From positions 61,002,919 to 61,066,918 of the forward strand of contig JAVHZZ010000011.1 in NCBI GenBank assembly GCA_036250195.1: a stretch of 64,000 bases of DNA, written 5' to 3'. Source of the stretch: Mixophyes australis (taxonomy: Eukaryota; Chordata; Amphibia; Anura; Limnodynastidae). The notes under the pieces were generated by a model. It was given only the letters and a program-made list of their open reading frames with translations, made no database searches and was not told where the DNA came from. The position numbers were made by a program, and so were the translations under genes. Shown here piece by piece: positions 45,328 to 56,640 of the stretch (position 1 is the first letter of the stretch; every line of letters starts with the position of its first letter).

Positions 45328-46022
45328 CAAGTTAACCCGTGCATGATACTCATGCATTCTAGTCAAATCAAGCTACCTAAGGTGTTAAAAAGGTTCTTGT
45401 CATGCATTTGGGCCATAGCCCAGGCCTCCTCAGGGGAAGAGCGTTACTTCCCGACGCAAGCGCCTTTTTTTAACGTGGTTTTGTCCACATGTCACCACCC
45501 CATCATTTTTCTCCATCACCTCATCCTTCATCTTTATCACCACATCTATCCAGATGTCTATCCAGACACAGGGATCTCTCTCAGCTGTCCTGAGTATCAC
45601 ACTCCTCTCGCTCTGTCACCCCCGGCAACCACCAACCACTCCCCACTGTCACCCACAGCAACCACCAACCACTCCCAACTGTCACTTCTCCTTCAAGAAA
45701 TATATATATATATTTTTAAAATCTTTATAAACACTTTTAACAATTAACAAATTAAATTAACAAATTAAAAACATCTTAGTATACCAAATTTCAGCCCTTT
45801 CTGATTTTTTTTTCCACACACACTAAGAATTTAGTAGGTCAGTGTATAACTCTGCCCAGCAGGTTGCGCTGCAGCAAATTTCAGCCCTTTCTGAGTTTTT
45901 TTCCCCACACACACTAAGAATTTAGTAGGTCAGTGTATAACTTCGCCCAGCAGGTGGCGCTGCAGCTTGTTTTTTGTTTTTTTCACACACAGACACACGC
46001 CACTAGGCTTTTATATAGTAGA
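45328..46022 (-). mobile_element. Helitron-like element, copy 1
   Basis: On the minus strand it starts TCTACTATATAAAAGCC (after an A) and ends with the hairpin GCATGAGTATCATGC, then ACGGGTTAACTTG (before a T). TC at the 5' end, a 3' hairpin about 10 nt from the end and insertion between A and T are Helitron traits. The end is CTTG and not the usual CTRR. No Rep/helicase. Inside are two tandem copies of a 110-bp segment with CAGCAGGTGGCGCTGCAGC. Confidence 0.62.
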
Positions 46023-46234
46023 TAAATTTGCAGAAATTCATAAGTTCAGTGAGAAATGTCATTCAACAGAATAGAGAAACAAAAGAGTGACTCAAGGATT
46101 GTATCACTAGAAGATTACACTTCAGGAAAAATACCTTTTATAGTGTGAAATTCAAGTTACTATTGATTATTTCTGCATCTTCTTGTCATATGTAATGTTC
46201 ACCCAGCACTACAAGTTATGGATGCTCCTCAGTA

Positions 46235-46240
<6 letters not shown>

Positions 46241-46279
<39 letters not shown>
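46241..46279. repeat. (TA)n microsatellite
   Basis: Perfect TA run at the right edge of the foreign insert in hAT-A. Confidence 0.9.
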
Positions 46280-46280
<1 letters not shown>

Positions 46281-46555
46281 CACAAACAATATAAACAACT
46301 GGTTAATACTTACCCAAAAGTTGATTGCTGCAGCCTCTCTGCTCTGCTCCCTTCAGCGGCGCGGGAACATCAGCTGACAGGGTAGGGGGCGGGTCACATG
46401 ATCGCAGCTGTGATCGCAATTGAGCAGTGGGGATGACATGAGGGGCCTCCAGGTAAGCTCCGCCCACTTGTGAAAGGGAGTGTGGCCGTACGGTAGCCGG
46501 GCCTACCGGTGGTTTAAATGGTAGCCCGCTGAGCCAGTCAGACCCTGGAGAGGTG

Positions 46556-46925
46556 AGATTCTGGTGGAATTTGTGGTGAAGAGGGCTGCACCATGCAAAC
46601 TCGCAGGTATTCACTCCAGCAAGTACTGCATTTGGGAGGACATCTCAGAGAAGGTCAATGCCGTGCTCTTATTTGGAGGTCTGTGACTGAGGTCAAGAAA
46701 TGGTATGTGAATCTACTTCTTTTTTTACTGTATCAGCAAAATGGTCACCTTCTTTTAACGTTGTCAAACACGCAAATGTTGTGCAAGGCATGGGAATGAT
46801 AAACCCAAAACTTTTTCAAAATATAACAATTTAAATGTGTGCAATATTACATTGCAGCCTGTTTTAAACTAAAACTGTTATAGCTGTATATCAGTTTATG
46901 GTTTTTGTGTGCCCAAAACAATTTA

Positions 46926-46971
<46 letters not shown>
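46556..46971. other. Unassigned
   Basis: No gene recognised; ends in a (TA)n run at about 46929-46965. Confidence 0.3.
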
Positions 46972-46973
<2 letters not shown>

Positions 46974-47583
46974 AGTTAACCCGTGCATGATACTCATACA
47001 TTCTAGTCAAATCAAGCTACTTAAGGTGTTAAAAAGGTTTTTGTCATGCATTTGGGCCTAGCCCAGGCCTCCTCAGGGGAAGAGCGTTACTTCTCGACGC
47101 AAGCGCCCTTTTTTAACGTGGTTTTGTCCACATGTCACCGCCTCATCATTTTTCTCCATCACCTCATCCTTCATCTTTATCGCCACATCTATCCAGATGT
47201 CTATCCAGACACAGGGATCTCTCTCAGCGGTCCTGAGTATCACACTACTCTCGCTCTGTCACCCCCGGCAACCACCAACCACTCCCAATTGTCACCCCCG
47301 GCAACCACCAACCACTCCCAACCGTCACTTCTCCTTCAAGAAATATATATATATTTTTTTAAAATCTTTATAAACACTTTTAACAATTAACAAATTAAAT
47401 TAACAAATTAAAAACATCTTAGTATACCAAATTTCAGCCCTTTCTGAGTTTTTTTTTGCACACACACTAAGAATTTAGTAGGTCAGTGTATAACTCCGCC
47501 CAGCAGGTGGTGCTGCAGCTTGGTGTTTTTTTTTTCCACACACACAGAGACTAACACACGCCACTAGGCTTTTATATTATAGA
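46972..47583 (-). mobile_element. Helitron-like element, copy 2
   Basis: Starts TCTATAATATAAAAGCC on the minus strand and ends with the same hairpin and CTTG, again before T. High identity with copy 1, but it has only one copy of the internal 110-bp segment. It lies outside hAT-A, so the two are independent insertions. Confidence 0.62.
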
Positions 47584-48175
47584 TATATATATTATTCAGT
47601 TTGGACATTTCACACACTTACGTTAAGTGTTCTCTTAAGGATATATTTAGAGACCACCACAGATATGCCAGTTCTTAGATCTCAGTATTCCGGAATGCAC
47701 AGCATTTGCCTACATTCAATACCAAATGGTGCAGGTTGTTGGGTGGATCGAACCTGGTGAGGACCTGCCCTCAACCACTTAACAATCAATTCTGGGTAAA
47801 TTTTATATCGGAATACATGCATCAAATATTCAAATGACTGTAATGTTGTGACTAAATACATTTTAATACCCCCACCAACAATGTATATTTATATCCACTT
47901 GCCTCTTTATAAATGAGATGTCAATTTTACAACAACAACCCCACCAAGCACCAGTGCAACCCAATCAGCCTACTGGATAATCTGGCCATCTGGTCAAGAT
48001 TGCTATGTACTTTCTTTGATGATCCCTTGGAGAATAACTAAGTTATAAATGGAATCATATGCAAAATTGCCATCAAGTGAAATATATGTTTGCACTTTAT
48101 GCGTATTATCAAAACATTTGGTGTGGTTTTTTTTCTAAATGACCCCACGTGTACAAACATGACAAAAATATATAC
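47584..48175. other. Unassigned AT-rich stretch
   Basis: No gene or repeat ends recognised. Confidence 0.3.
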
Positions 48176-49893
48176 TGTCAAAGTCGAATAATTGGATGAA
48201 AGAAAGTATATTGATTAATATTGTTTTACCATGCGATTGCGATCAGTATGCCACGTGTCATGGCGCAATTGCACGATAAATTACGCATGCATACACTTAC
48301 ACTTACACATTCACTTGTACATAGTTCATTTTATAATAGTTCCAACTCACAGTCATTTATGAACAGATGTTATTTAGTTTATAATTAAATATTATAATGT
48401 TATATGCACTTTAGTGAGATCTAAGGTTTAGGTCACAGGAAACATATCATGTTTGGTGTCAGTCTAATCCCCTATTTACCCTTAGTCATCCGGTTCCATC
48501 AGCTATAAGATCACACTTCGTGTATGCTAGTTATGTAATATAGGGAATTAGTGATCAGAATAGTATTGTGTGTATAATGTAAATAGACCAGTTTGAACTA
48601 GCTGTCGGTGGGAATATTGGTATGCATCTGATTGGAGAGCTGACCCCCACCGTTGGAGGGTGTTGTTTGAACTGATCTATCATCATCATCATTTATTTAT
48701 ATAGCGCCAGCAAATTCCGTAGCGCTTTACAATTGGGAACAAACATTACAAAAACAACACTGGGTAATACATACAGACAGAGAGGTAAGAGAACCCTGCT
48801 CTCAAGCTTACAATCTATGGGACAATGGGAGTTTGAAACACAAGGGCATGTGCTACATCATATTTCACACTGAACCAGTTAGAATGCAATGGTAAAAGTA
48901 CTGAGTGGGCTGTGTGTGTACCAATGTTGGTCAGAGGGTTGTTGTCTTGTGTTAGCTGTGTAGAGGGTGGTAATAGGGGAGATTAAGATGGTGGTTGAGG
49001 AATATCATAAGCTTGTCTGAAGAGTTGGGTTTTCAGAGAACGCTTGAAGGTTTGGAGACTAGAGGAAAGTCTTACTGTGCGAAGGGGGGAATTCCACAAA
49101 TTGGGTGCAGCCCGAAAAAAGTCCTGTAACCGAGAATGGGAGGATGTGATGAGTGTGGAAGAGAGACGCAAATCTTGTGCAGAACGGAGGTGTCGAGTAG
49201 GGACATATTTTGAGACAAGTGAGGAAATGTATGTCGGTGCAATTTTGTTGACAGCCTTGTATGTTAGTAGAAGAATTTTATATTGGATTTGTTGAAATAC
49301 AGGCAACCAATGTAGAGACTGACAGAGTGGTTCAGCAGAGAACAACGGTTTGCAAGGAAAATCAATCTAGTCGCTGCGTGCATAATAGATTGTAGGGGTT
49401 CAAGTCTGACTTTGGGAAGACCAGTAAGGAGGGAATTGTAATAGTCGATGCGGGATATGATGAGTGCATGAATTAAGGTTTTTGCGGTGTCTTGTGTAAG
49501 ATATGTTCATATTCTGGAAATGTTCTTTAGATGTATGTAACACCTATGAACAAACTATACTACACTATACTACACTACACTATACTGGACTGTCTTGGAG
49601 CCTGAACTTATGAAAACATGCCAAGTCATCTGTATTGTATTTACTGTAACACCAAATGTATTTATATGGCTCTCTGGAATCAGCTTGCAGTCTCTTTGAC
49701 CACAGACTTCAGGATTGAATGACTGTAAGATGGATCCAGCAGTGTGCAGCAGGGTGCAGCGTATGTATCGGCTGTACTTATTTATTTAATTGTTATTCTT
49801 TGCTTTTGCTAATAAATCGCTTTGTGATTTTGAACCACACAAATTGCATAGACAATAATTGTTGGTAAACGATAAAATAACTTTAATAATACA
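48176..49893 (+). mobile_element. Solo LTR related to the retrovirus, split by a LINE
   Basis: Begins TGTCAAAGTCGAAT and follows the order of the 931-1783 LTR: CATGTTTGGTGTCAG near 48450, GAGCTGACCCCCACC near 48637, GACCACAGACTTCAGGATTG near 49698 and TTTGTGATTTTGAACC near 49821. Divergence is large. The right end is approximate and I found no convincing target duplication. A CR1/L2 LINE interrupts it at 48677-49547. Confidence 0.75.
48677..49547 (-). mobile_element. CR1/L2-type LINE, 5' truncated
   Basis: Minus-strand 3' half of a LINE. RT end: DTAKTLIHALIISRIDYYNS and LQSIMHAATRLIF near 49340-49500. Then a 120-codon frame (48983-49345) with LHWLPVFQQIQYKILLLTYK and FRAAPNLWNSPLRTVR, the usual CR1/L2 ORF2 C-terminus. 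The 3' end is AATTCCGTAGCGCTTTACAA-type tail (read in plus) followed by (ATG)n on the minus strand, a typical 3' microsatellite. Confidence 0.88.
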
Positions 49894-52056
49894 TTCACAT
49901 ATGAAATTACTAATCTGTGTTATAAAATCTACTGGAATGATACTAAAACTTGGTATTGACAAAAATATACATGGTTATAATGTTAATATTTTCTTCCATT
50001 TAGATATAGATGCTGAGGAGCCAAGTGTGGTGTACAGGACCCCACAGATGAGGACACTCGTGTTGGTGCGGAGGAACAACTGCCACATGAAGAACTGTGA
50101 GGAGGCCGGCGGGTGACTCACCCAGTCTTCTGGAGCTGGTGTGTCCCTGGTTCTCGGCATCAGCAGCAGCAAACTGGAAGAAATTTGCTGCCAATCAATC
50201 GGTAACCAGGATGGGGAGCCAATCAGGGCATGCTTGGTGGCTGGTAGTTAAGCCGCCACATTCTGTTGCCATTCTGTCAGTTTCTTCAGTGGAGAGCAAG
50301 AAGAGAGGACATTGTGGGACTTCTGGAGCGACAGATCAGAGAAGAAGACAGTAGGGGTAGGAAGCCTTTGTCAGGGCTAAGAGCGCTCCTGCCCAAAAAG
50401 ACAGAAGCAGATGGAAGAGAAGAAAAGTGGCCATGGCAGAGCCTTGAGGATGGCGGCAGCAAGAAAATCAGCTGAGGACACCCCAAGAGATGGCCAGAGA
50501 CAGGTAGGGCTCTTGTGCGCAACACCTCTAAGAGGCCTGTGCCTGCCCTCTCCACACTCCCTTCTTTTCACGATTGGGTGTAACGCCCCTGGCTACATTC
50601 GAATACTAGGTCTGCAAGTCATCAGTGGGCACAAGGTCCTGCGATATTAGGGCTTTTTAGGAAGCAGATGATCGAGCCAAGGTTCAAGGTCAAAGAGCTA
50701 GGAATCAGGCTCTAGGCCTGGTGGTATAGCCTACAGGGTTATAGCCTAATCGGGCATTATTCCTGGGATCAAATCAGACTTTAGTGATAGCCAGACTAAT
50801 CTGGATTAATTAGTAATTGGGGTTGCACTTGATAGGGCCCTTCCCATAGTGAAACTGCGCCCTGTCTGTCCCTAGTATTATAGAAAGTGACAATTTGTGT
50901 GGTGGTCACTTTACCATGTGTTAGCAGGGTTATTTTGGGTTCTGGTGTATCTGTAATTGTTTCCCCTTTGACCTAAATTAAGTACCCGTCTACTAGTGCC
51001 CCAAGATGTTCATCATATACAGTGAATAGGTGGCAGTATTAACCAGTTGGCAGTACAGCACAACTCCTTAGTTAAGTTCCAGCTGCCAAGGTTGTTGGTT
51101 GCAATTTGGGGGTGCTCGGATTTGAGTTTCAGCATTGGAGACTGGTGGTTCCACTTTCACGCACTATGGCCCATGGAGTGTGGTTAGTTCTTGTCCTGAG
51201 CTCTGGCAGTGGCCACTGACGGTTCCAGGTGAGATTTATCTGCTCCACAAGCTTTTCCGGACTGGTCCCTGAGTTGAACACTTCATAGTTGGTGGAAAAC
51301 TAGTTCCACAGTAAGTCCCAGGGAAAAAGTTGTAGTTTTCAGGAGTTAGGTGGCGGAGGGGGAAAGTTAGTAACTTACCCTGGAATTTTACCTGCAGGGT
51401 CCAAGAGTCAGGCTCCCATTAAAGGTAGGCTTCTGGTATCCCTATTTCTTGTTCACATAAATTGTATTGGCGCTTTGGAACTGTGGTTTAAGTTAGGGTA
51501 GTGCACAAAACCTAGTGCAAGAAGATCATAAGTTGCTCAGCACATGGTCACATAGTGTATGTGGTAGGATCAGGTCGCTGAATGTTGTTATAGCTAGCAA
51601 TAGCGTGGGTGGAACATACTAGTCGGAAGACAGAGCTGTGGGTGGGCTGTTTAATGACACCCCTGTTCTATTAGAAGCTAACACTCAAGGTGTGAATGAG
51701 TGTCAAGCGGAGACAGTGAGTCCCGGTGAGTATCGCCTTCCTGTCTGTGTCTTCCTCTTGGCAAGGACCCTCACTCGTCAATGAGTAGAATACTCGGGCG
51801 GGATAGTTCCTTGTCCCAAAAATTCGTAGCCCTGTGCCCATCCCCAGAAGAGATCAAGGGGAGGTCGAACTGTCCCTACTCCTAGCTATCACCTCGCACA
51901 CCCTGTTTTTCAACCCTGGGTATCCTTGCATCCCAGTGACTTGTCTGGTTTCTTCCTTAGGACCAGAATGGTGTGGCACGCTGTGTTGTCAGGTGTGGTG
52001 AGCAACCGTGGACTCTAGCGTGGTTAGGTAGGACATCCGTGTGCATCTATCTGTCA
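49894..52056. other. Unassigned, several repeats suspected
   Basis: TGTAACGCCCCTGGC at 50579 looks like an LTR start but I could not find its partner or a target duplication. A polypyrimidine-AG before 50004 followed by a short open frame to 50116 has no recognisable domain. No firm gene. Confidence 0.3.
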
Positions 52057-52061
52057 CAAAT

Positions 52062-52684
52062 CGGGATCTTAGCCGCACTTACCTCATCCGCCGCTGTCAT
52101 ATCACGGCTACCTGGGTCCCTTCTGGTCATCTGCAGCAGTCCCGTTCTCCACACCTCCGTTTGTAAACAAACACATACTGTTTGTTCTGCTGCATGGGCG
52201 CGACCATCTTGGATGCAGTCAGGTGATCATTCCAAACCAACCAGATTCAGAAGCGGTGATCACATGAACTGATCAGCCAATAGTTGTTTGGGACATCCTA
52301 TTTAAACCTGCTGCTGTGATCTGTTCATTGCCAGAACAACACACTTCTCTCCAGAGGATAGTTCTTGGCTCCTGGTTCCAGTGTTCCTGTCTGCATAACT
52401 AAAGTGCAGTGTTCCTGTCTGCATAACTAAAGTGCAGTGTTCCTGTCTGCATAACTAAAGTGCAGTGCTCCTGTCTGCATAACTAAAGTGCAGTGCTCCT
52501 GTCTGCATAACTAAAGTTCAGTGCTCCTGTCAGCATTTCCAGACTGCTCATTCCCCTGCTATATTTTACATTCAGCAAGAACATGAGCAGGAAGATTATC
52601 CAGGCTGCTAGTTTCTGTTTCAGTCCTGCTCCAGCTAGGCCCAAGGGTCCCGAATCGGATCAAGAAATTCAGACGACCGTGACA
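52062..52684 (+). mobile_element. Solo LTR, Ty3/Gypsy type, with 28-bp array
   Basis: TGTCACAAATCGGG to GACCGTGACA, inverted ends TGTCAC/GTGACA as in 37689-39056. The perfect 5-bp duplication CTATC is at 52057-52061 and 52685-52689. 623 bp. CCAAT at about 52277 and TATTTAA at 52299-52305 set the plus orientation. Confidence 0.88.
52381..52540 (+). repeat. Tandem array, 28-bp period
   Basis: Five full units of GTGTTCCTGTCTGCATAACT-AAAGTGCA and one partial, 75 bp past the TATA-like box of the LTR. Confidence 0.93.
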
Positions 52685-52689
52685 CTATC

Positions 52690-54230
52690 ATTCCCCACAG
52701 GTGTTACAGAACCAACTGTGGATAGTGGCAATCGGTCAATCTGTCACCAACAATTCACATGCCAAAATGGATCATATTGCAAAAACCCTTACAAAAACTC
52801 TTACAATAATTCATACAACTTTTGAGAGATTGACCGATGCTATTGTTCATTATATTGGAAATTCACTTGTTGCCCCTGTTGCCCCTGCTGCCCCTGCAGC
52901 ACCTACTGCTTTGGTGACCCAGAGGCAATTCTGATCAAGCAACACAGATGATACTGGGCCAGGGCACAAATCAAAATGATTTTTGTGTGTTTCACTTGTC
53001 TTTGTGTTTGTCACTAATTTTCCAGTTTGCTTTACTGCCCCTTTTTAAAAATGTAGTTCATTGTGAGAATTAAATAGTACATCAAATGACTTGACAGTTT
53101 GTATTGCAGTATATTGTTTCAAATGTTTAGACATAGTTGCATACATTAGCAATGCGGTTTTATGTTTTAAAATGTTAAGAATGTATTGCCTATATGATGT
53201 AGTTTATGCATAGTTGCTTACATTATCTATATTTATATTTCAAAAAAAATTATACTACTTTTTTTGTGTGGGGTTCCATGGGTGGGAGAGTTTGAGGTTG
53301 CTGGCCAGGAGGAAGAAGATATTGATCCGAGTCCTCAAGATTCACAAGATTTTTCGGTGTTCAAGGCATATGTCATTCATCTTATTTTACAAGTAATTAC
53401 CTTTTGGGTTTGCATAAAATGTAATGCTTACAATGAATGGAAAAACATTTTTTTTTCTAAACAGTGAATTTGATGATAAGGCGCATTTTTTAATTCTCAC
53501 AACTAATTTTTTACAAGGGCCAGTAAGACAATTTAAAGCATCCTCACATGCTAGGGAATGCAATGCTTTCAAAATAAAATGCTTTGGTTGCTCCTGAGAC
53601 GCACATGTGAAAGTCTCACTTACCTTTTTTAAATAAGCAGTCAACAGTTTTTTTTGTTTTTACTTTTTTTTTTTGTGAAAGGAAATGGCACATTTGCGGC
53701 CATCTGCCTTCATCTTATTGTTAATGTTGTTTAATGAGATTAGTGGTATCAAGTGTGCAGATGAATTGTCAATTATCTCATTACATTGAGAGAACAAATG
53801 CCATGTTCATCACTATCCTCGATCGGTTACACCTGCACTGAAGCAGGTGCAAACCTTACGTTTGAAAACAGTGTACTTCTACATACTGCTGAACTTGAAT
53901 CACCTGCATTTGCTTGGGAACGCCATTACTGGACATTGCCCATGTCCATCTCCCCCTTTCCTCCCCCATTCCGCACTTTAAGTCGTAGGCAGTAGTAAGT
54001 GTTTGCGTTCATAGATGAATTGCAATTGTAATGGTTGGCTTAAGGTCCATTTCTAAGCATACACAGAGCAATATCACGTAGAATTCGGAAGCTAACTGGA
54101 CTTACGTTTGAAGATGAATCATGCCCAGAGAGTTTCTCTCTGTGCATCAGGTTGGATTACATTTTATGAATAGTTATCACTACAAAAGGATGGCTAAAAA
54201 GAGCTCCTTTGATTTTAGCGCTGGTTCTGG
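52690..54230. other. Unassigned; possible transposon coding scrap
   Basis: A 77-codon plus frame (52701-52934) with IHTTFERLTDAIVHYIGNSL and an Ala/Pro tail looks like the end of a transposon-encoded Myb-like protein (PIF/Harbinger type), but this is a guess. A plus frame near 53264-53390 is acidic (QEEEDIDPSPQDSQ). The rest is non-coding. Confidence 0.3.
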
Positions 54231-54238
54231 TAATTACT

Positions 54239-54546
54239 CATACTTGACTACTTTTGCTGGCTCCCTCCAGGAGATCCCTGAAGAGGGGTGTGGGGGAGGA
54301 TGGAAAGGGGCGGGACTTTGCGAACCACGCAATTTTGTCCCCGCCCCCAGTGATGTATGCATTACATCACTGGGTCGGAGCCAAAATGCAGAAATTCGCT
54401 AAGCCCCGCCCCCTATGTCCATACACCCCTCCATGCCGGCTCTGAAGTGGGCAGATGCGGGAGAATTGCCAGCTCTCCCGGGATTCCAGGAGACTTACCT
54501 GGAATTCGGGAGTCAGCTGGACATTCTGGGAGAGTTGGCATGTATG
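54239..54546. mobile_element. hAT MITE, 308 bp
   Basis: Ends CATACTTGACTAC and AGTTGGCATGTATG, 8-bp duplication TAATTACT/TAATTAAT (7 of 8) at 54231-54238 and 54547-54554. Inner part is GC-rich with CCCGCCCC segments and CTCCCGGGA-type inverted motifs. Confidence 0.75.
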
Positions 54547-54554
54547 TAATTAAT

Positions 54555-55767
54555 AGAATGAGTGAACCTAATCAGGCCCATGATTTGACTAATTTATTTT
54601 GTGGTGCAAACCAAAAGCATGGTAGCCAGCCAAGCTTATCTATCACAGGGACTGCTGTGTATATTGTGCTCTATGAACAAGTGATCGCTCCTGAACGCGT
54701 CACCAGCAATTCACACCGCGGTGCAGATTGTGCATGTGCCAATTGACACATGCACAGTAGCTAATTACATGATGCTCGCTGTGTTTTCAGACACAGACTC
54801 TACCTGCTGCAATAGTACATGCCTAATTATAAGTCATTACATATCTCCAGTGGGCAGCAAAGCTGCACATCCCCCCTTCTTCAGTAACCTGATTTCTGGT
54901 GTAGAAATTGGAGCTGCTTAGGTCGTTAATTAACATATGTTTAGGTACTAAGATATAGGTACTAAGTATAGGTTTACTGGGACAGTCCACTTTTGAGGGT
55001 GAACACTTCACTAAGAAACACAGAGGTTTTTCTGCTCTTCACTTGCAGGAGAGAGAGGGAGAGAGATCTGTTTTGGGCACTCCATGGATAAGCAAGTATT
55101 TCTGAAGTATAGATACAATGGTTGTTTTAAAGCAACATAGATGATGGCTTGGGTGTTACCTGGGTAAGATAACATAAATATGTGAAGATTAAATAGTATA
55201 AATTGAAAATTGAATGAAATTGTCTTTGAGTACAGATAGAATGGAATTTGTGTTTAGTGGAAAAGTTAGATTGATTAAAACGTGTAACATAGATAATTGA
55301 ATGGTGTTCGCTTTTAGTTAAATATGTTTAAATGTAACATGCTTAGACCCAGTATTCATCAGCAGTGTTTGAATGGAATTGTGGTCCTACTGTTTGTGAG
55401 TTAATAGAAAAAGACTGTTAGTGGGAAAATGATTCTTAAATAGTAAGTGAGAAGATTGTATAGAAAGTAACTTAGGAAAAGTTTAACACTGTCAGCATAG
55501 ATAAAGACTTAATTCAGTTTAGTTTAAATGCATAGCAAATGATGATAATGTGTGATTTTGGGAAGGTTTTGCACGAAGTGCTCAGATTGTTAAGGGAAGA
55601 AAGTGTGTAGATTGCATAGATTAAGTGCATACACAGTTTGTTAAAGAAAATAGATTATATAAAGGAGTTTTGTAATAAGTACCGTACATCAGTTCAGTGA
55701 TGGATAGATTTAACTGACAAAATGGCTCCTGTGTGTGGCATGTCAGAGACATGTGAGGTATGCTTTG
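54555..55767. other. LTR-like sequence, left part
   Basis: AT-rich. From about 55000 on this may be the start of the LTR-like repeat continued after the MITE at 56085. No gene. Confidence 0.3.
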
Positions 55768-55775
55768 TTCCAGAG

Positions 55776-56076
55776 CATAGTTGTCGACTTTGTGACTCTG
55801 TCCTCCGGGAGGACAGGTCACGTGATAAGGGTAGGAGGGGGTGTGGGGATGTCTTTGCGTCACAATAGCCACGCCCCCACTATAAAGTGCCTAAATTCAC
55901 AGTATTGAATAGTGGGGGGCAGCTTAATGATGCATTTAACCCCTGCCCCCATATTCAATGCCATCAATTTTGCCATTTTTTAGGATCCAGGAAAGTTGAT
56001 TACTCTTCCATGAGTCCGGGAGGTCTCCCCGAAATTCGGGAGCCTCTCGAAAATTCTGGGAGAGTAGGCAAGTATG
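55776..56076. mobile_element. hAT MITE, 301 bp
   Basis: CATAGTTGTCGAC to GTAGGCAAGTATG, duplication TTCCAGAG/TTCTAGAG at 55768-55775 and 56077-56084. Same family as 54239-54546, with different inner sequence. Confidence 0.78.
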
Positions 56077-56169
56077 TTCTAGAGCCAGAGACACATGGTC
56101 TGGACTCCATTTTGGATTGTAATATCTTTTGTCTATCTACCATGTGGTCTTATCGATCCTATATGTTGC

Positions 56170-56640
56170 ACACCCCCACTTGCAATTATCATATACATAT
56201 ACACAAACACACACACACACTGAAATCTGATATACATACATATACACATATAGTACTACCATGTTAACTTAGTAACATAGATAAGATGAAGTAAGCAATA
56301 TATTGTATTTCATGTAAAATATTTTTTGCTTTCTACACTGTAATTATATGTTTAAATACTTTTACTGAAAATATCTATTGTTAATAAGAATAAATATTCT
56401 CTTTAATGAGACTTTGTGGGTATCCTTTCTTGATATATGTTTCATTACCTATATCATACTGTGGTAATCAGAGTAAATAGAGCAGACATTGAAATAGAAT
56501 TATCTTTCTAAGAACTGGGTTTAAATTGGAATCTACCCTGTGTAATGATAATGAAGGTAGTTATTAAATGGTTAATACAATATTCACATTAATAGTATAT
56601 TTGCCTCATCATTACACCCTCATGATAGCAGAGAGGAATA
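56170..56640 (+). repeat. LTR-like repeat, left copy
   Basis: Matches 63470-63910 in inverted orientation: CTTAGTAACATAGATAAG near 56267, GTAAATAGAGCAGACATTGA near 56474 and TTATCTTTCTAAGAACTGGG near 56501 all recur there. An AATAAA at about 56391, just before ACTTTGTGGGTATCC, suggests LTR polyadenylation. Identity about 80% by eye. Confidence 0.6.

Larger units (their letters stand above)
43351..46547 (+). mobile_element. hAT-A element with nested insertions
   Basis: Starts CAGTGTCAGACTGGGGC, ends GAGCCAGTCAGACCCTG. The perfect 8-bp duplication GAGAGGTG is at 43343-43350 and 46548-46555. It contains the family hairpin MITE (43597-43743), short minisatellites (44230-44460) and about 1.7 kb of later insertions between TA runs (44507-46279), including a Helitron-like element. 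The family 3' part resumes at about 46283. Confidence 0.92.

Noticed and set aside
45109..45747. 212-codon frame with YIYIYI run
   Set aside because: Translation of a (TA)n run and Helitron-like non-coding sequence.
50579..50600. LTR start TGTAACGCCCCTGG
   Set aside because: No matching end or target duplication could be found downstream, so no element was called.
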